Of a DNA stretch of 24,598 nucleotides, positions 6,778 through 13,528 are shown in pieces (position 1 is the first letter of the stretch; each line of letters starts with the position of its first letter). A program made the translations under genes and the position numbers. Location of the stretch: IMG/VR virus record IMGVR_UViG_3300031256_000004, positions 1-24,598 of that record. One strand, given 5' to 3'. Source of the DNA: a virus. The notes under the pieces were generated by a model. It saw only the letters and a list, made by a program, of their open reading frames with translations, was not told the DNA's origin and did not search any database.

Positions 6778-7268
6778 ACCTATTCATATTTTGCCAAGAC
6801 TTTCATGAATCGGCAGTCTATTTCTTTCAACGATCTCCAAAGAGGGCCCGAAAGCAAATTGTAAAAGCCACGCAGATGATCGCGATCGCAGCAGACGTCT
6901 TCGATATGCCGCGGCTTATCAAATCAAACGGTGAGTTCTACAAAACGACTGCCCATAGATTGTATCCAATGTCTTTATGGGTTCGTAAATCCAAGGAGCA
7001 CCTACTCTGGACGGTTCTATACACATTCGAACTCGGTCGTGTATATGAAAAGCTGTATAAAAAGAAACACGCTTGTATTATAAGCCTGACTAATTGGCTA
7101 AAAGCGAGTGGCCTTACGCCGTCCACGATGAGAAAATTCTCCGAGATAGAGCCTATTTTTCTAGGCGCCGAGGAATATTTGCATCATCCTTTCAATGTCA
7201 CGGCCGAAACGAGCATATATCGAAAGTATGCTCTCTATTTAGATAATAAACTCTACGCGGAGGCTTAA
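6774..7268 (+). CDS. Divergent relative of the phage pyrimidine-dimer-glycosylase-like family
   Basis: A 164-residue protein starting MNLFIF. The spaced motifs (KQIVKATQMIAIAADVF, then YKTTAHRLYPMSLWVRKS, then ELGRVYEKLYKKKHAC) align by eye with phage proteins annotated as pyrimidine-dimer DNA glycosylase. Those read roughly KHVVKMILETAQLL, then YKxTHxxHPxxxW and EYxxRYGKxH. Several positions normally Asp or His differ here: the initial D-x-D and the HCDKH segment are missing. Catalytic activity is therefore doubtful even if the fold is right. The start overlaps the previous gene by ATGA. Family match is from memory; moderate confidence. Confidence 0.5.
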   Translation: MNLFIFCQDFHESAVYFFQRSPKRARKQIVKATQMIAIAADVFDMPRLIKSNGEFYKTTAHRLYPMSLWVRKSKEHLLWTVLYTFELGRVYEKLYKKKHACIISLTNWLKASGLTPSTMRKFSEIEPIFLGAEEYLHHPFNVTAETSIYRKYALYLDNKLYAEA

Positions 7269-7269
7269 G

Positions 7270-7470
7270 ATGGAGAAGCTCGTTATAGTTCTACTTGGCA
7301 TTATCATTATGTTTCTTATTCAATGGGTAGTCTATCTTCTACGCCGCCTAAAGAAAGCTGACTATATGCGCTTAGAACTGAATCGAGAGCTTCGAAAGCG
7401 AGGTCATATCTCGGCATATGATTATGAGTTCCACAGACTTAACGAGGAAGAACACAAGAAAGATAACTAA
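7270..7470 (+). CDS. Small membrane protein (66 aa)
   Basis: A single N-terminal transmembrane helix (residues about 4-24, VIVLLGIIIMFLIQWVVYLL) is followed by a charged cytoplasmic-looking tail rich in Arg, Lys and Glu. This layout fits a type II/III small phage inner-membrane protein. GGAGG precedes ATG, and it starts one base after the preceding stop. Its function is unknown. Confidence 0.82.
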   Translation: MEKLVIVLLGIIIMFLIQWVVYLLRRLKKADYMRLELNRELRKRGHISAYDYEFHRLNEEEHKKDN

Positions 7471-7477
7471 GAACGAT

Positions 7478-7566
7478 GAGCACCTACACACCCGATACCT
7501 TCGGCCTTTTGATTCCTCGCCCTAGCCTTTCTAAAGGCCTAGTCGGGCGGTAGGTGCTCTTTTATT
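7478..7566 (+). terminator. Structured terminator closed by a perfect 10-bp stem
   Basis: GAGCACCTAC (7478-7487) pairs exactly with GTAGGTGCTC (7550-7559) and is followed by TTTTATT. Inside, the sequence around 7518-7548 can form a second hairpin (CGCCC with GGGCG, and CCTTT with AAAGG), so this is a branched rather than simple hairpin. It closes the 5104-7470 run of genes. Confidence 0.7.
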
Positions 7567-7671
7567 AGGTAATTGTAAGTAATCAGCACGCAGGACACTC
7601 CTCAAAATAGTGTCTTGTTTGGTGGTTATTTTCAAACTACCGATTCCTTAACCTCTCTATGGAGAAAACAA

Positions 7672-7905
7672 GTGGCAGAAAAAACTAAACCCACGGAAGC
7701 AAAAAGTGCTCCTAAGAAAGAAGAAACACCTAACAGCTTAGTCTGGACGCTAAAATCCGAAAGCGACTCTCGTTTCGATCGCACTGGCCTAGTAGCGAAT
7801 CTAGAAGAAGCAGAAGCCGCAGCAAGGAGCTGGAAAGATGCTGTGAAGGCTACATTCGGAGCCAAGGCCCCCGCGGATATGGTCTTCGAGACAAGAAAAT
7901 TATAA
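7672..7905 (+). CDS. Hypothetical protein, probable GTG start
   Basis: A 77-residue Lys/Ala/Glu-rich protein. GTG 7672 is chosen because ATGGAG lies 7 nt before it; an in-frame TTG at 7615 lacks a binding site and sits in leader sequence. The N-terminal 25 residues are low-complexity and charged, the rest (NSLVWTLKSESDSRF, then EEAEAAARSWK) looks folded. No family is recognised. Confidence 0.75.
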   Translation: MAEKTKPTEAKSAPKKEETPNSLVWTLKSESDSRFDRTGLVANLEEAEAAARSWKDAVKATFGAKAPADMVFETRKL

Positions 7906-7972
7906 ACCTTTTGCACTTGGAGAGCACTCATGAATAACGTTGAATTAAGGTCTATTAAAAGAAGGAGAAAAA

Positions 7973-8248
7973 ATGTCAATAGTAATTCGCCATAAAGAAA
8001 CTGGCAGACGCGCACTTATAAAAGGCGCCTTTATAAATTTCACTCGGCCCGAATGTCCAAAGTATGCCTATTTTCGCATGCCCAAGAACACCCCAAAATA
8101 CGTTCAGGCAGAACGTATGAACATTGTAAAGACCTGCCGTTCATTGCCCATTCAGATGTTTGGAAAGCGAAAGGGCCCATTTTTGAAACTCGCTCCCGTT
8201 CCTGGTTGGGAGATCGTTGATGCTTGGGAGGAAATCTATGTCTATTGA
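7973..8248 (+). CDS. Hypothetical basic protein
   Basis: A 91-residue, Lys/Arg/Pro-rich protein with AAGGAG before ATG. It starts with a beta-strand-like segment (MSIVIRHKETGRRALIKGAF) and contains RPECPKYAYFRMPKN. No known domain is recognised. Its end overlaps the start of the next gene by 11 nt. Confidence 0.78.
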   Translation: MSIVIRHKETGRRALIKGAFINFTRPECPKYAYFRMPKNTPKYVQAERMNIVKTCRSLPIQMFGKRKGPFLKLAPVPGWEIVDAWEEIYVY

Positions 8249-8516
8249 AATAGAAAAGACCGTAACGGTCGATGTTGATCTAAGTGAATTCGACTCAGAA
8301 GAAGTCTGTACCTACGTGGCTGAAAATTGGGGTGTAGGAGATGTATATTCTAGGGATGATATTATAGATTTTTGCTGGTGTGAACTTGAGTTAGAAGAGC
8401 TCTATAATACCGCACACGTACAAGACTATTGCATCGATCAGAAGCCAGAGGACATTTTCTCAGAAGCTGCCCTAGCAGATTGGGCTAATCGCCACGGTTG
8501 GAAAGGCCCGAACTAA
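8238..8516 (+). CDS. Hypothetical acidic protein
   Basis: A 92-residue strongly acidic protein (many Asp and Glu, few basic residues) with three conserved-looking Cys in FCWCELELEELYN. TGGGAGG lies 7 nt before ATG 8238; an in-frame TTG at 8217 is upstream of it and rejected. Small acidic phage proteins often mimic DNA or bind host factors, but nothing here identifies a target. Confidence 0.78.
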   Translation: MSIEIEKTVTVDVDLSEFDSEEVCTYVAENWGVGDVYSRDDIIDFCWCELELEELYNTAHVQDYCIDQKPEDIFSEAALADWANRHGWKGPN

Positions 8517-8541
8517 AAATCTTATCTTGGGAGAGGACAAA

Positions 8542-9165
8542 ATGAAAACAGTAGTATTTTGCCTGCCTATTATTGAACTGTCTTATGGTTATGTGATAGG
8601 CATAGTACACCAAGAATCTTTAGCCTCATTAAAAGATTTTGGCTGGGAAATTCATCCAGAAGACCAAAAAAAGGCACCTAGCGAGATAGTTCGCATATTT
8701 AGGCCTATGCTTGAAGGAACTGAGCGCGCCTTTATATGTAGAGTGGATTCTATCAATATTGGCGATATGAGATATCGCGCTGAGCGTGAGTATGGCCTAG
8801 ATTGGAAAATTCCATCTAATTATGATAGCCTATCAGTACAGCCAGACGTAAAACTAATCCACCTAAAAAACTGGTGGGTTCAGGCCGCAACAGGCTACCT
8901 AAAGCACCAAAAGGCACCTACCATGCTTTCTGGTATTGATGCCGACACTGATGAGCTCGTGTCGGTAGACATAAAATATCTATCTCGGATAAGCGGCAAG
9001 TATTTCTCTTATACCGGGCCGGCGATTGCCTCCGAAACAGGCCCTAAGACTGAGATCCTCCACATAATTCTCAAAGATATCCGCCCAGAATACGAAAAAT
9101 GGATTCGTCGCTGGTCAGTAGAAACTTGGGATCCAGAAAACCCAATCAGATTGGAGACAAAATGA
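8542..9165 (+). CDS. Hypothetical protein
   Basis: A 207-residue protein preceded by TTGGGAGA 9 nt before ATG. It starts with a hydrophobic strand (MKTVVFCLPIIEL). No catalytic motif or family is recognised. It overlaps the next gene by ATGA. An in-frame upstream TTG (8527) is inside the binding site and rejected. Confidence 0.82.
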   Translation: MKTVVFCLPIIELSYGYVIGIVHQESLASLKDFGWEIHPEDQKKAPSEIVRIFRPMLEGTERAFICRVDSINIGDMRYRAEREYGLDWKIPSNYDSLSVQPDVKLIHLKNWWVQAATGYLKHQKAPTMLSGIDADTDELVSVDIKYLSRISGKYFSYTGPAIASETGPKTEILHIILKDIRPEYEKWIRRWSVETWDPENPIRLETK

Positions 9166-9368
9166 AAAGAACCTTACATAGCAACTCTATTCGAGCGCAT
9201 ATGAGAAATCGCGCGAAGGGTGTAGTTTCCTTTATCGTTGAAGCTATCGAAAAGCTCGACACTGATGCCCTTTACCCAGAAGAAATCATAGCCTTAGGGA
9301 CTGTCTGCAAAATATCTTCTAGGTTGCGAAAGAACTGGAAAAAAGAGATTCCAAAGGAGAAAAAATGA
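9162..9368 (+). CDS. Small hypothetical basic protein (68 aa)
   Basis: A 68-residue basic, helical protein ending in a run of Lys. It overlaps both neighbours by ATGA, with TTGGAG upstream of ATG 9162. No family is recognised; the basic tail may contact nucleic acid. Confidence 0.8.
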   Translation: MKRTLHSNSIRAHMRNRAKGVVSFIVEAIEKLDTDALYPEEIIALGTVCKISSRLRKNWKKEIPKEKK

Positions 9369-10135
9369 ACAAACCTAAATATTGGGCATGTACATGCTGT
9401 TCAGAAAACTGTCTGTTAGTAACATCTGGAGAACTGCCCGCAGCTTGTATATTAGACCCAGACGATACCGATGAGGTCCCTTGGAGAGAAATTACCCGCG
9501 ATGAATTCCAACGTCGAGACGACCTTGTAAATGACCCATCTTATATTGCCCAAACAATGGGCGATGTTCCTTTGAAAGAAACTCGAAAGCCGGAAGCAAC
9601 TTTTTTAGATTATGTATTAACGTTGCAGGAGAGGCAATTCTCTAAAGTACGCCAGCGTGAGATGGCCGGATGGCCTAAAATACCAGAGGCTGACTTGAGA
9701 AGACACCTTGAACGCCCAGAGAAATTTTGGGCTGGTGTTGATCCGGCTGGTGAGGATGGGGATAGCCAGGTAGCAATTGATTACGAATCTACGTTAAAGG
9801 ATCACAGTTCTCGCTTTTTTGACCGCCTTACAAGAGAAGGCATACCTATAGTTACAAATTGGCCCACGCGTCAATGGATAGATAAAGAATACGAAGGTAT
9901 GCTAGACGAGAGTGCTCAGCGGCTTGACCAGCATATTAATGCGGCAATTAACTCTAAATCTAGAGGCGTGGTGACTAAACGTTGGGCTGTTCCAGGGCTA
10001 GTTCTTAGTGATGAGATAAGATATGCTATAGACGAAGGTTTTGAGCAGATGTACAAAGCTTTTGAGACTAGCCGTATCAATTGGCTTATGCGAGACTGGC
10101 GACTAGAATTTATAGGCGAAGACCCTAACGACTAG
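9365..10135 (+). CDS. Hypothetical protein with N-terminal Cys cluster
   Basis: A 256-residue protein with AAAGGAG before ATG. The first 30 residues hold a Cys cluster (CTCCSENC, then a Cys at about 28), suggesting metal binding. The middle contains KFWAGVDPAGEDGDSQVAIDYES, of which GVDPAGEDGD could be a metal-binding turn, but I do not assign a nuclease fold on that alone. The last residues are acidic (EFIGEDPND). Function unknown. Confidence 0.78.
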   Translation: MNKPKYWACTCCSENCLLVTSGELPAACILDPDDTDEVPWREITRDEFQRRDDLVNDPSYIAQTMGDVPLKETRKPEATFLDYVLTLQERQFSKVRQREMAGWPKIPEADLRRHLERPEKFWAGVDPAGEDGDSQVAIDYESTLKDHSSRFFDRLTREGIPIVTNWPTRQWIDKEYEGMLDESAQRLDQHINAAINSKSRGVVTKRWAVPGLVLSDEIRYAIDEGFEQMYKAFETSRINWLMRDWRLEFIGEDPND

Positions 10136-10140
10136 CAAGG

Positions 10141-10230
10141 GAAGGATAAGCTGAAACAGCAACGAAGCATAGAAACTCATAGTTAAGAGCGCTCGTGGCT
10201 ATGTGGACACTGTTAGTAAGCTTATCCTTC
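10141..10230 (+). ncRNA. Nested hairpin RNA upstream of serine tRNA
   Basis: GAAGGATAAGCT (10141-10152) pairs exactly with AGCTTATCCTTC (10219-10230). Inside it, AACAG near 10155 pairs with CTGTT near 10209, and CATAG with CTATG further in. This makes an interrupted 90-nt stem. It ends in TTCTTCT, a weak T-run. It may be a terminator for the 9365 gene or a processed spacer in front of the tRNA. Confidence 0.45.
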
Positions 10231-10256
10231 TTCTGGTATTCATTAGGATACTAATT

Positions 10257-10339
10257 GGAGAGTTGGCAGAGTGGTTTAATGCGCCGGGCTTGAAAACCGG
10301 TGGCCTTTTGGCCCAAGGGTTCGAATCCCTTACTCTCTT
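10257..10339 (+). tRNA. tRNA-Ser (anticodon UGA)
   Basis: All arms are visible. The acceptor is GGAGAGT/ACTCTCT (10257-10263 and 10332-10338, first pair G-T). The D arm is GCA/TGC with loop containing GTGG. The anticodon arm is CCGGG/ACCGG with TGA at 10291-10293. The long class II variable arm is GGCC-TTTT-GGCC (10302-10313), and the T arm is AAGGG-TTCGAAT-CCCTT (10315-10331). A long variable arm with this anticodon defines serine. The pair next to the loop is G-A instead of Watson-Crick, and no CCA is encoded. It would read UCA codons. Confidence 0.93.
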
Positions 10340-10382
10340 CAGGTAGGCAACGACGATTTACCCTTTTAACGAGGAAAACAAA

Positions 10383-10604
10383 ATGAAAGTAGTCCAATGT
10401 ATCTACTCACCAGCAAGGCCAGTTCTTTATAGCTTCTTCACAGACATAGATCTCGAACCCGGAGATATCGTGGCTGTAGAGTCAGGTGGGAAATTCAATC
10501 CTCTTGGAATCGCGATTGTTCAAGTATATCGAACAGAAGGAATTCCGAAGGGTGACGAGCTAAAAGCTGAAAAGTGGGTAATTCAAAAGATCACACCTCG
10601 ATAA
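10383..10604 (+). CDS. Hypothetical small beta-barrel-like protein (73 aa)
   Basis: A 73-residue protein with a GAGGA binding site 7 nt before ATG. The pattern (PVLYSFFTDIDLEPGDIVAVE, then GIAIVQVYRT) resembles a small beta-barrel fold with an entry loop LEPGD, as seen in the N-terminal domain of PriA-like proteins and related phage proteins. This is a fold-level impression only. It lies between the tRNA and a structured leader. Confidence 0.75.
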   Translation: MKVVQCIYSPARPVLYSFFTDIDLEPGDIVAVESGGKFNPLGIAIVQVYRTEGIPKGDELKAEKWVIQKITPR

Positions 10605-10612
10605 CAAAAAAC

Positions 10613-10690
10613 TCTCTCCCAAAGAGGGCTAGCTGTGGAGGGTCTTGGAGTTTGTGTCTAGGGTCCTCCCGGTTGGTTGGCTGGGGAGAA
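10613..10690 (+). other. Large imperfect hairpin in the leader of the 10707 gene
   Basis: TCTCCC (10615-10620) pairs with GGGAGA (10684-10689) and GGCTAGC with GTTGGC, closing a stem that contains GGAGG (10637-10641) with CCTCC (10665-10669). The ribosome binding site AAAAGGAG of the next gene follows directly after it. It may terminate the upstream transcript or gate translation of the next gene. Confidence 0.5.
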
Positions 10691-10706
10691 AAAAGGAGCA
10701 TAAAAG

Positions 10707-11243
10707 ATGTCTGAGAAAAAACTCGAATACATGAAGCAACGGAATGCTTCAGAATATCGAAAAGAACAAGCTTCTGTCGGCTTGCCTGTAAAATCGCAAG
10801 CACAAATAAACGCCGGCAAGATTGCCGACTATCGGACGACGGTAAGGATCCGCCCAACGAAGGCTCAGGTCTGGCAGGTCCTAGAATACTGTCGAAAGAT
10901 GGGTCGAGATCCGGCTGGCCGATCTTTTCAATGGGCTTTCCAGCTCATTATCGACTCTCTGATTATTTCGCGTATCCAAGACGGTACGTTAAAGCCAATC
11001 TCGGAAGAGGCCGCAATAGCGAAGCTTCGTGAATTCAAGTCTGGAGCTCCTGTTGGGGAGGAGTATATCTCCGTAGATAATTTAGATGCCCTTCGACAGG
11101 CGGAAGAAGATACAACACTTCCAGATAATGTAAACGCCTTAGATTTTATCCGAAGTGAACAAGCTGCAGATCAGGATGATTTTGGGGATTTGTTTCCTTA
11201 TCCATCGGGAGGGAGAGTAGATGATGATGAGGAGGAAGAATGA
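10707..11243 (+). CDS. Hypothetical protein with strongly acidic C-tail
   Basis: A 178-residue protein with AAAAGGAG before ATG. It starts with a basic, Gln/Lys-rich helix, has a folded centre (IRPTKAQVWQVLEYCRKM) and ends in an acidic tail (VDDDEEEE). Such tails are typical of phage proteins that bind single-stranded DNA or compete for host replication proteins, but no family is recognised here. It is preceded by a structured leader, hinting at regulated expression. Confidence 0.82.
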   Translation: MSEKKLEYMKQRNASEYRKEQASVGLPVKSQAQINAGKIADYRTTVRIRPTKAQVWQVLEYCRKMGRDPAGRSFQWAFQLIIDSLIISRIQDGTLKPISEEAAIAKLREFKSGAPVGEEYISVDNLDALRQAEEDTTLPDNVNALDFIRSEQAADQDDFGDLFPYPSGGRVDDDEEEE

Positions 11244-11392
11244 AAGTAACTCGCTGGCATAAATTATTATGCTATCTATTTGGGCATAAGAGCTTAAATA
11301 GTCTATTCACTATAACAAACGAGCAGTGTTCTTATGGCACTCTAGTTTGTCCTCGTTGTGGTTATGAACATACTTGGCAATGGGATTTTTGA
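11240..11392 (+). CDS. Small putative zinc-ribbon protein (50 aa)
   Basis: A 50-codon frame whose ATG overlaps the previous stop, with GAGGAGGAAG just upstream. It contains CYLFGHKS and then LVCPRCGYEHTW, a CxxC knuckle plus nearby Cys and His, the layout of many tiny phage zinc-ribbon proteins. The role is unknown. Confidence 0.75.
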   Translation: MKVTRWHKLLCYLFGHKSLNSLFTITNEQCSYGTLVCPRCGYEHTWQWDF

Positions 11393-11404
11393 TAAGGAAA
11401 CAAA

Positions 11405-11527
11405 ATGAAAACACTAAAAAGAATTCTTGAAGCTCTGGGCTTTACTCTTGTTGCCATCTGGGCATTTGGCTGCTATGTAGGCATCTCAGTAATGACGCCT
11501 AAGAAAGAAAAGCGAGAAAAGAGATGA
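11405..11527 (+). CDS. Small membrane protein (40 aa)
   Basis: Forty codons from ATG 11405 after ATAAGGAAA. One transmembrane helix (LGFTLVAIWAFGCYVGISVM) is followed by a basic tail (TPKKEKREKR). Its stop overlaps the start of the lipoprotein gene by ATGA, so the two are probably made together and may act together at the envelope. Confidence 0.72.
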   Translation: MKTLKRILEALGFTLVAIWAFGCYVGISVMTPKKEKREKR

Positions 11528-11793
11528 AAAAGCTTCTATTTTCGCTTTGCTGTTCGCTTCTCCTGGGCTGCACGACACAGCTAGGCTCGACTGCCCTGTC
11601 AGAACAGGCGATTCGAAGCTCGAATGAATTCACAAACGTATACTTCATTGCGCAAAGCCCGGATTATAGTTGCTATCTTGTTCGAACGCTCGAAGGACAC
11701 ATCCAGGTCCTCTATGTGACAAGAACAAGCCCTGTTCGAGTTTTGCGTACGAAGATTCTTTTTAATTGTAATAGTTGTAAGTGGGAAGAATAG
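11524..11793 (+). CDS. Putative lipoprotein
   Basis: An 89-residue protein with a short N-terminal signal (MKKLLFSLCCS) and lipobox LLLGC at 12-16, predicting cleavage and lipidation at Cys16. The residues after it (TTQ) lack an Asp and would not retain it in the inner membrane, so an outer membrane place is likely in a Gram-negative host. The mature part is about 70 residues with Cys at the end (CNSCKW). Expressed with early genes, it could block superinfection like other phage lipoproteins; a spanin is less likely, since it is not Pro-rich and has no lysis neighbours. Confidence 0.8.
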   Translation: MKKLLFSLCCSLLLGCTTQLGSTALSEQAIRSSNEFTNVYFIAQSPDYSCYLVRTLEGHIQVLYVTRTSPVRVLRTKILFNCNSCKWEE

Positions 11794-11800
11794 GAGTCTT

Positions 11801-12031
11801 ATGTCATCATGTGAGAAATGTTGGTCGGATTCGTATAGAATAGCGAGATCGTCTGGAAAGGTTCAGGCAGAAGTTTATTCTGAATTAGTTAAAGCGAGAA
11901 AATGTACACCAGAAGAGCAAGCCGGTGAATATTCTGAAGTATGCGATATCTGTAATAGAAAAACGATTCATCAAGTTACCGGGCAATGTATGAATCCTGA
12001 ATGTAAAAATTGTAATGGAGAGATAAAATGA
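11801..12031 (+). CDS. Putative zinc-binding phage protein (CEKCW/CTPEEQAG family)
   Basis: A 76-residue protein with TAGGAG before ATG. The N-terminus CEKCWSD, the CTPEEQAG segment and the CDIC, CMNPEC, CKNC Cys pairs match a small phage family I recognise by pattern but whose function I do not know. At least two zinc sites are plausible. It overlaps the next gene by ATGA. Confidence 0.82.
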   Translation: MSSCEKCWSDSYRIARSSGKVQAEVYSELVKARKCTPEEQAGEYSEVCDICNRKTIHQVTGQCMNPECKNCNGEIK

Positions 12032-12483
12032 AATTAGAAGATCAAGTTTGCTCGTTTGATCAGGCAAGAAAACTAACTGAGCTTGGAGTTACGCTAGATA
12101 CAACTTTTCATTGGGAGTGTTTTAATTTTGAAACTCCAAAATTAGCCTATCTAGAAGCGGAAGACGTAATTGCACTTTATGATTATCCGGAGTCTTTTTA
12201 TCCGGCACTGACAGTCGCCGAACTCGGCGTTCTATTACAACCTTATACTGTAGTGAGGAATGTAGATAATGGAAAAATTTATTGGCGGCTACTGGATGAT
12301 TATTATCTTCCTAAATGGGAAAGTAAAGCGCCTTTATTTTACAAAGATACAGAGGCCGAAGGCAGGGCGGAAGCCTTAATTTGGTTAATCGAAAACGGCT
12401 ATGTAATGTGGCTCTTCCCGCAACAAAGGCGCATAGAAAAGACTGACATACACAATCTACACATCGAAGGAGTATCTAAATGA
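12028..12483 (+). CDS. Hypothetical phage protein
   Basis: A 151-residue protein with GGAG before ATG. The N-terminus (KLEDQVCSFDQARKLTELGV) and the ALTVAELGVLL and TEAEGRAEALIWLIENGYV segments resemble a protein seen in many unrelated phages without a known role. It overlaps neighbours on both sides by ATGA, so it is translated as part of the chain. Confidence 0.82.
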   Translation: MKLEDQVCSFDQARKLTELGVTLDTTFHWECFNFETPKLAYLEAEDVIALYDYPESFYPALTVAELGVLLQPYTVVRNVDNGKIYWRLLDDYYLPKWESKAPLFYKDTEAEGRAEALIWLIENGYVMWLFPQQRRIEKTDIHNLHIEGVSK

Positions 12484-12809
12484 AAAACAAAACTGAGTCT
12501 TACGTGTCCAATGACACTAATTTTTGTCGTATATTTGAACTACCAGACAAATATCCAGAAGGCTTTTTATTTTCGGGCGCCAAACCAGTAACTTTTCTTC
12601 TTATGGATTGGTTTTATCCTATTCCAAGTGAAGACATACGCGGGAAAAAAGTAAAGCCTTGGGCATATTATGCAGAGAGATTAAAAACTTTCATCCAGGG
12701 CAAATTGTATGCACGCCCCGGAAAAACATATCTCCTAATAACCAACTTTGGAAAATCTTTAATCATAGAAAAAGGAGCAGAAGATGGCTCTCTGGATAGC
12801 TCGCGATAG
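12480..12809 (+). CDS. Hypothetical protein
   Basis: A 109-residue protein with AAGGAG before ATG. No family is recognised. Aromatic residues are frequent (MDWFYPIPS, KPWAYYAERLK). Its 3' end overlaps the start of the next gene by 26 nt. Confidence 0.78.
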   Translation: MKNKTESYVSNDTNFCRIFELPDKYPEGFLFSGAKPVTFLLMDWFYPIPSEDIRGKKVKPWAYYAERLKTFIQGKLYARPGKTYLLITNFGKSLIIEKGAEDGSLDSSR

Positions 12810-12981
12810 AGATGGATACTTATACATCCATAGGCGAAAACCTACACTTCTTAAAAAGACTGGAATCTTTGAAAGTTTCACGACTCCGGAGAATTGCTGG
12901 GAGCTTCCTAAGCAAATGCTTCCAGAGGTTACATTCGAGAACTCTCCACAGAGAGTTAAACTTATTAATTTGGGAGCTTAG
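12784..12981 (+). CDS. Small hypothetical phage protein (65 aa)
   Basis: A 65-residue protein starting MALWIARDRDGYLYIHR, with AAAGGAG before ATG. The W-I-A-R-D-x-D-G-x-L-Y start and LPEVTFENSP-like end match a small protein family common in phage early regions, of unknown function. It is compact and probably all-beta. Confidence 0.78.
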   Translation: MALWIARDRDGYLYIHRRKPTLLKKTGIFESFTTPENCWELPKQMLPEVTFENSPQRVKLINLGA

Positions 12982-12983
12982 AT

Positions 12984-13328
12984 ATGGAAGACAAACAAGA
13001 CTACGCCATAGATTATTGGACTCGTCTACAAAACTCTGTAAGGCTACTAACTCACTTGGCTTTTAAACGCGCCGCACAAGTAAGGACGCCTTCTATTGAG
13101 TATTGTACAGCGATAGCAGACATACGAATGATAGATAAAATGCTTGTACACAAACTTGCCCGGGCTTACAATATAAAGAAATATACCGATCCGCTAGAAG
13201 CTGAGATCTTATATCTTAGAGAAAGACTTAAGGATGTAGAGGGCAAATTAGAAAATCAAGAGCGAGCTCAAAAGATCGTATCTGGAATTGTAGCCTTACA
13301 GAAACTTTTAAAGGAGGATCTCTCATAA
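12984..13328 (+). CDS. Hypothetical coiled-coil protein
   Basis: A 114-residue helical protein with GGGAG before ATG. Residues about 75-110 form a likely coiled coil (EAEILYLRERLKDVEGKLEN). No catalytic motif is visible. It is the last gene before the structured RNA region. Confidence 0.8.
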   Translation: MEDKQDYAIDYWTRLQNSVRLLTHLAFKRAAQVRTPSIEYCTAIADIRMIDKMLVHKLARAYNIKKYTDPLEAEILYLRERLKDVEGKLENQERAQKIVSGIVALQKLLKEDLS

Positions 13329-13329
13329 G

Positions 13330-13507
13330 GGCGATTATTATAGTAGTGGCAGAAGCGCTTAGTAGAACCTAATTTGCTCCCTAGGTTCGAAATTCTAAGC
13401 GAAAAATAATGCCTGGCTGACATACGATGTCGTAAGGGAAGCTAGCCGCTCTAGCCATCCAGCTTGACGAGGTGCGGGTTCGAATCCTATCTACTATATA
13501 ATCGCTC
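13330..13507 (+). ncRNA. Structured RNA with tRNA-like ends and a non-tRNA middle
   Basis: The ends pair over about 17 bases: GGGCGATTAT-T-ATAGTAG (13330-13346) with CTACTATATAATCGCTC (13491-13507). The inner 7 bp (ATAGTAG with CTACTAT) would be a tRNA acceptor stem. GGTTCGAATCC (13478-13488) is a perfect T-loop consensus, but its stem mostly mismatches. Between them lie about 140 nt instead of 60. They include CGCTTAG with CTAAGCG, AACCTA with TAGGTT, GACAT-ACG-ATGTC and GCTAG-CCGCT-CTAGC. No normal anticodon arm is found. It may be an interrupted or degenerate tRNA, or a new phage RNA. Confidence 0.6.
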
Positions 13508-13528
13508 TTATAAGGGATCCTTTCCCTA

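Noticed and set aside
7930-7995. 21-codon frame MNNVELRSIKRRRK... with a GGAG upstream
   Set aside because: It runs into the start of the 7973 gene in another frame. It could be a leader peptide but nothing beyond the binding site supports it.
13330-13507. tmRNA
   Set aside because: The acceptor lacks the G-U pair used for alanine charging, the tmRNA 5' signature is absent, and no tag reading frame with a resume signal is visible.
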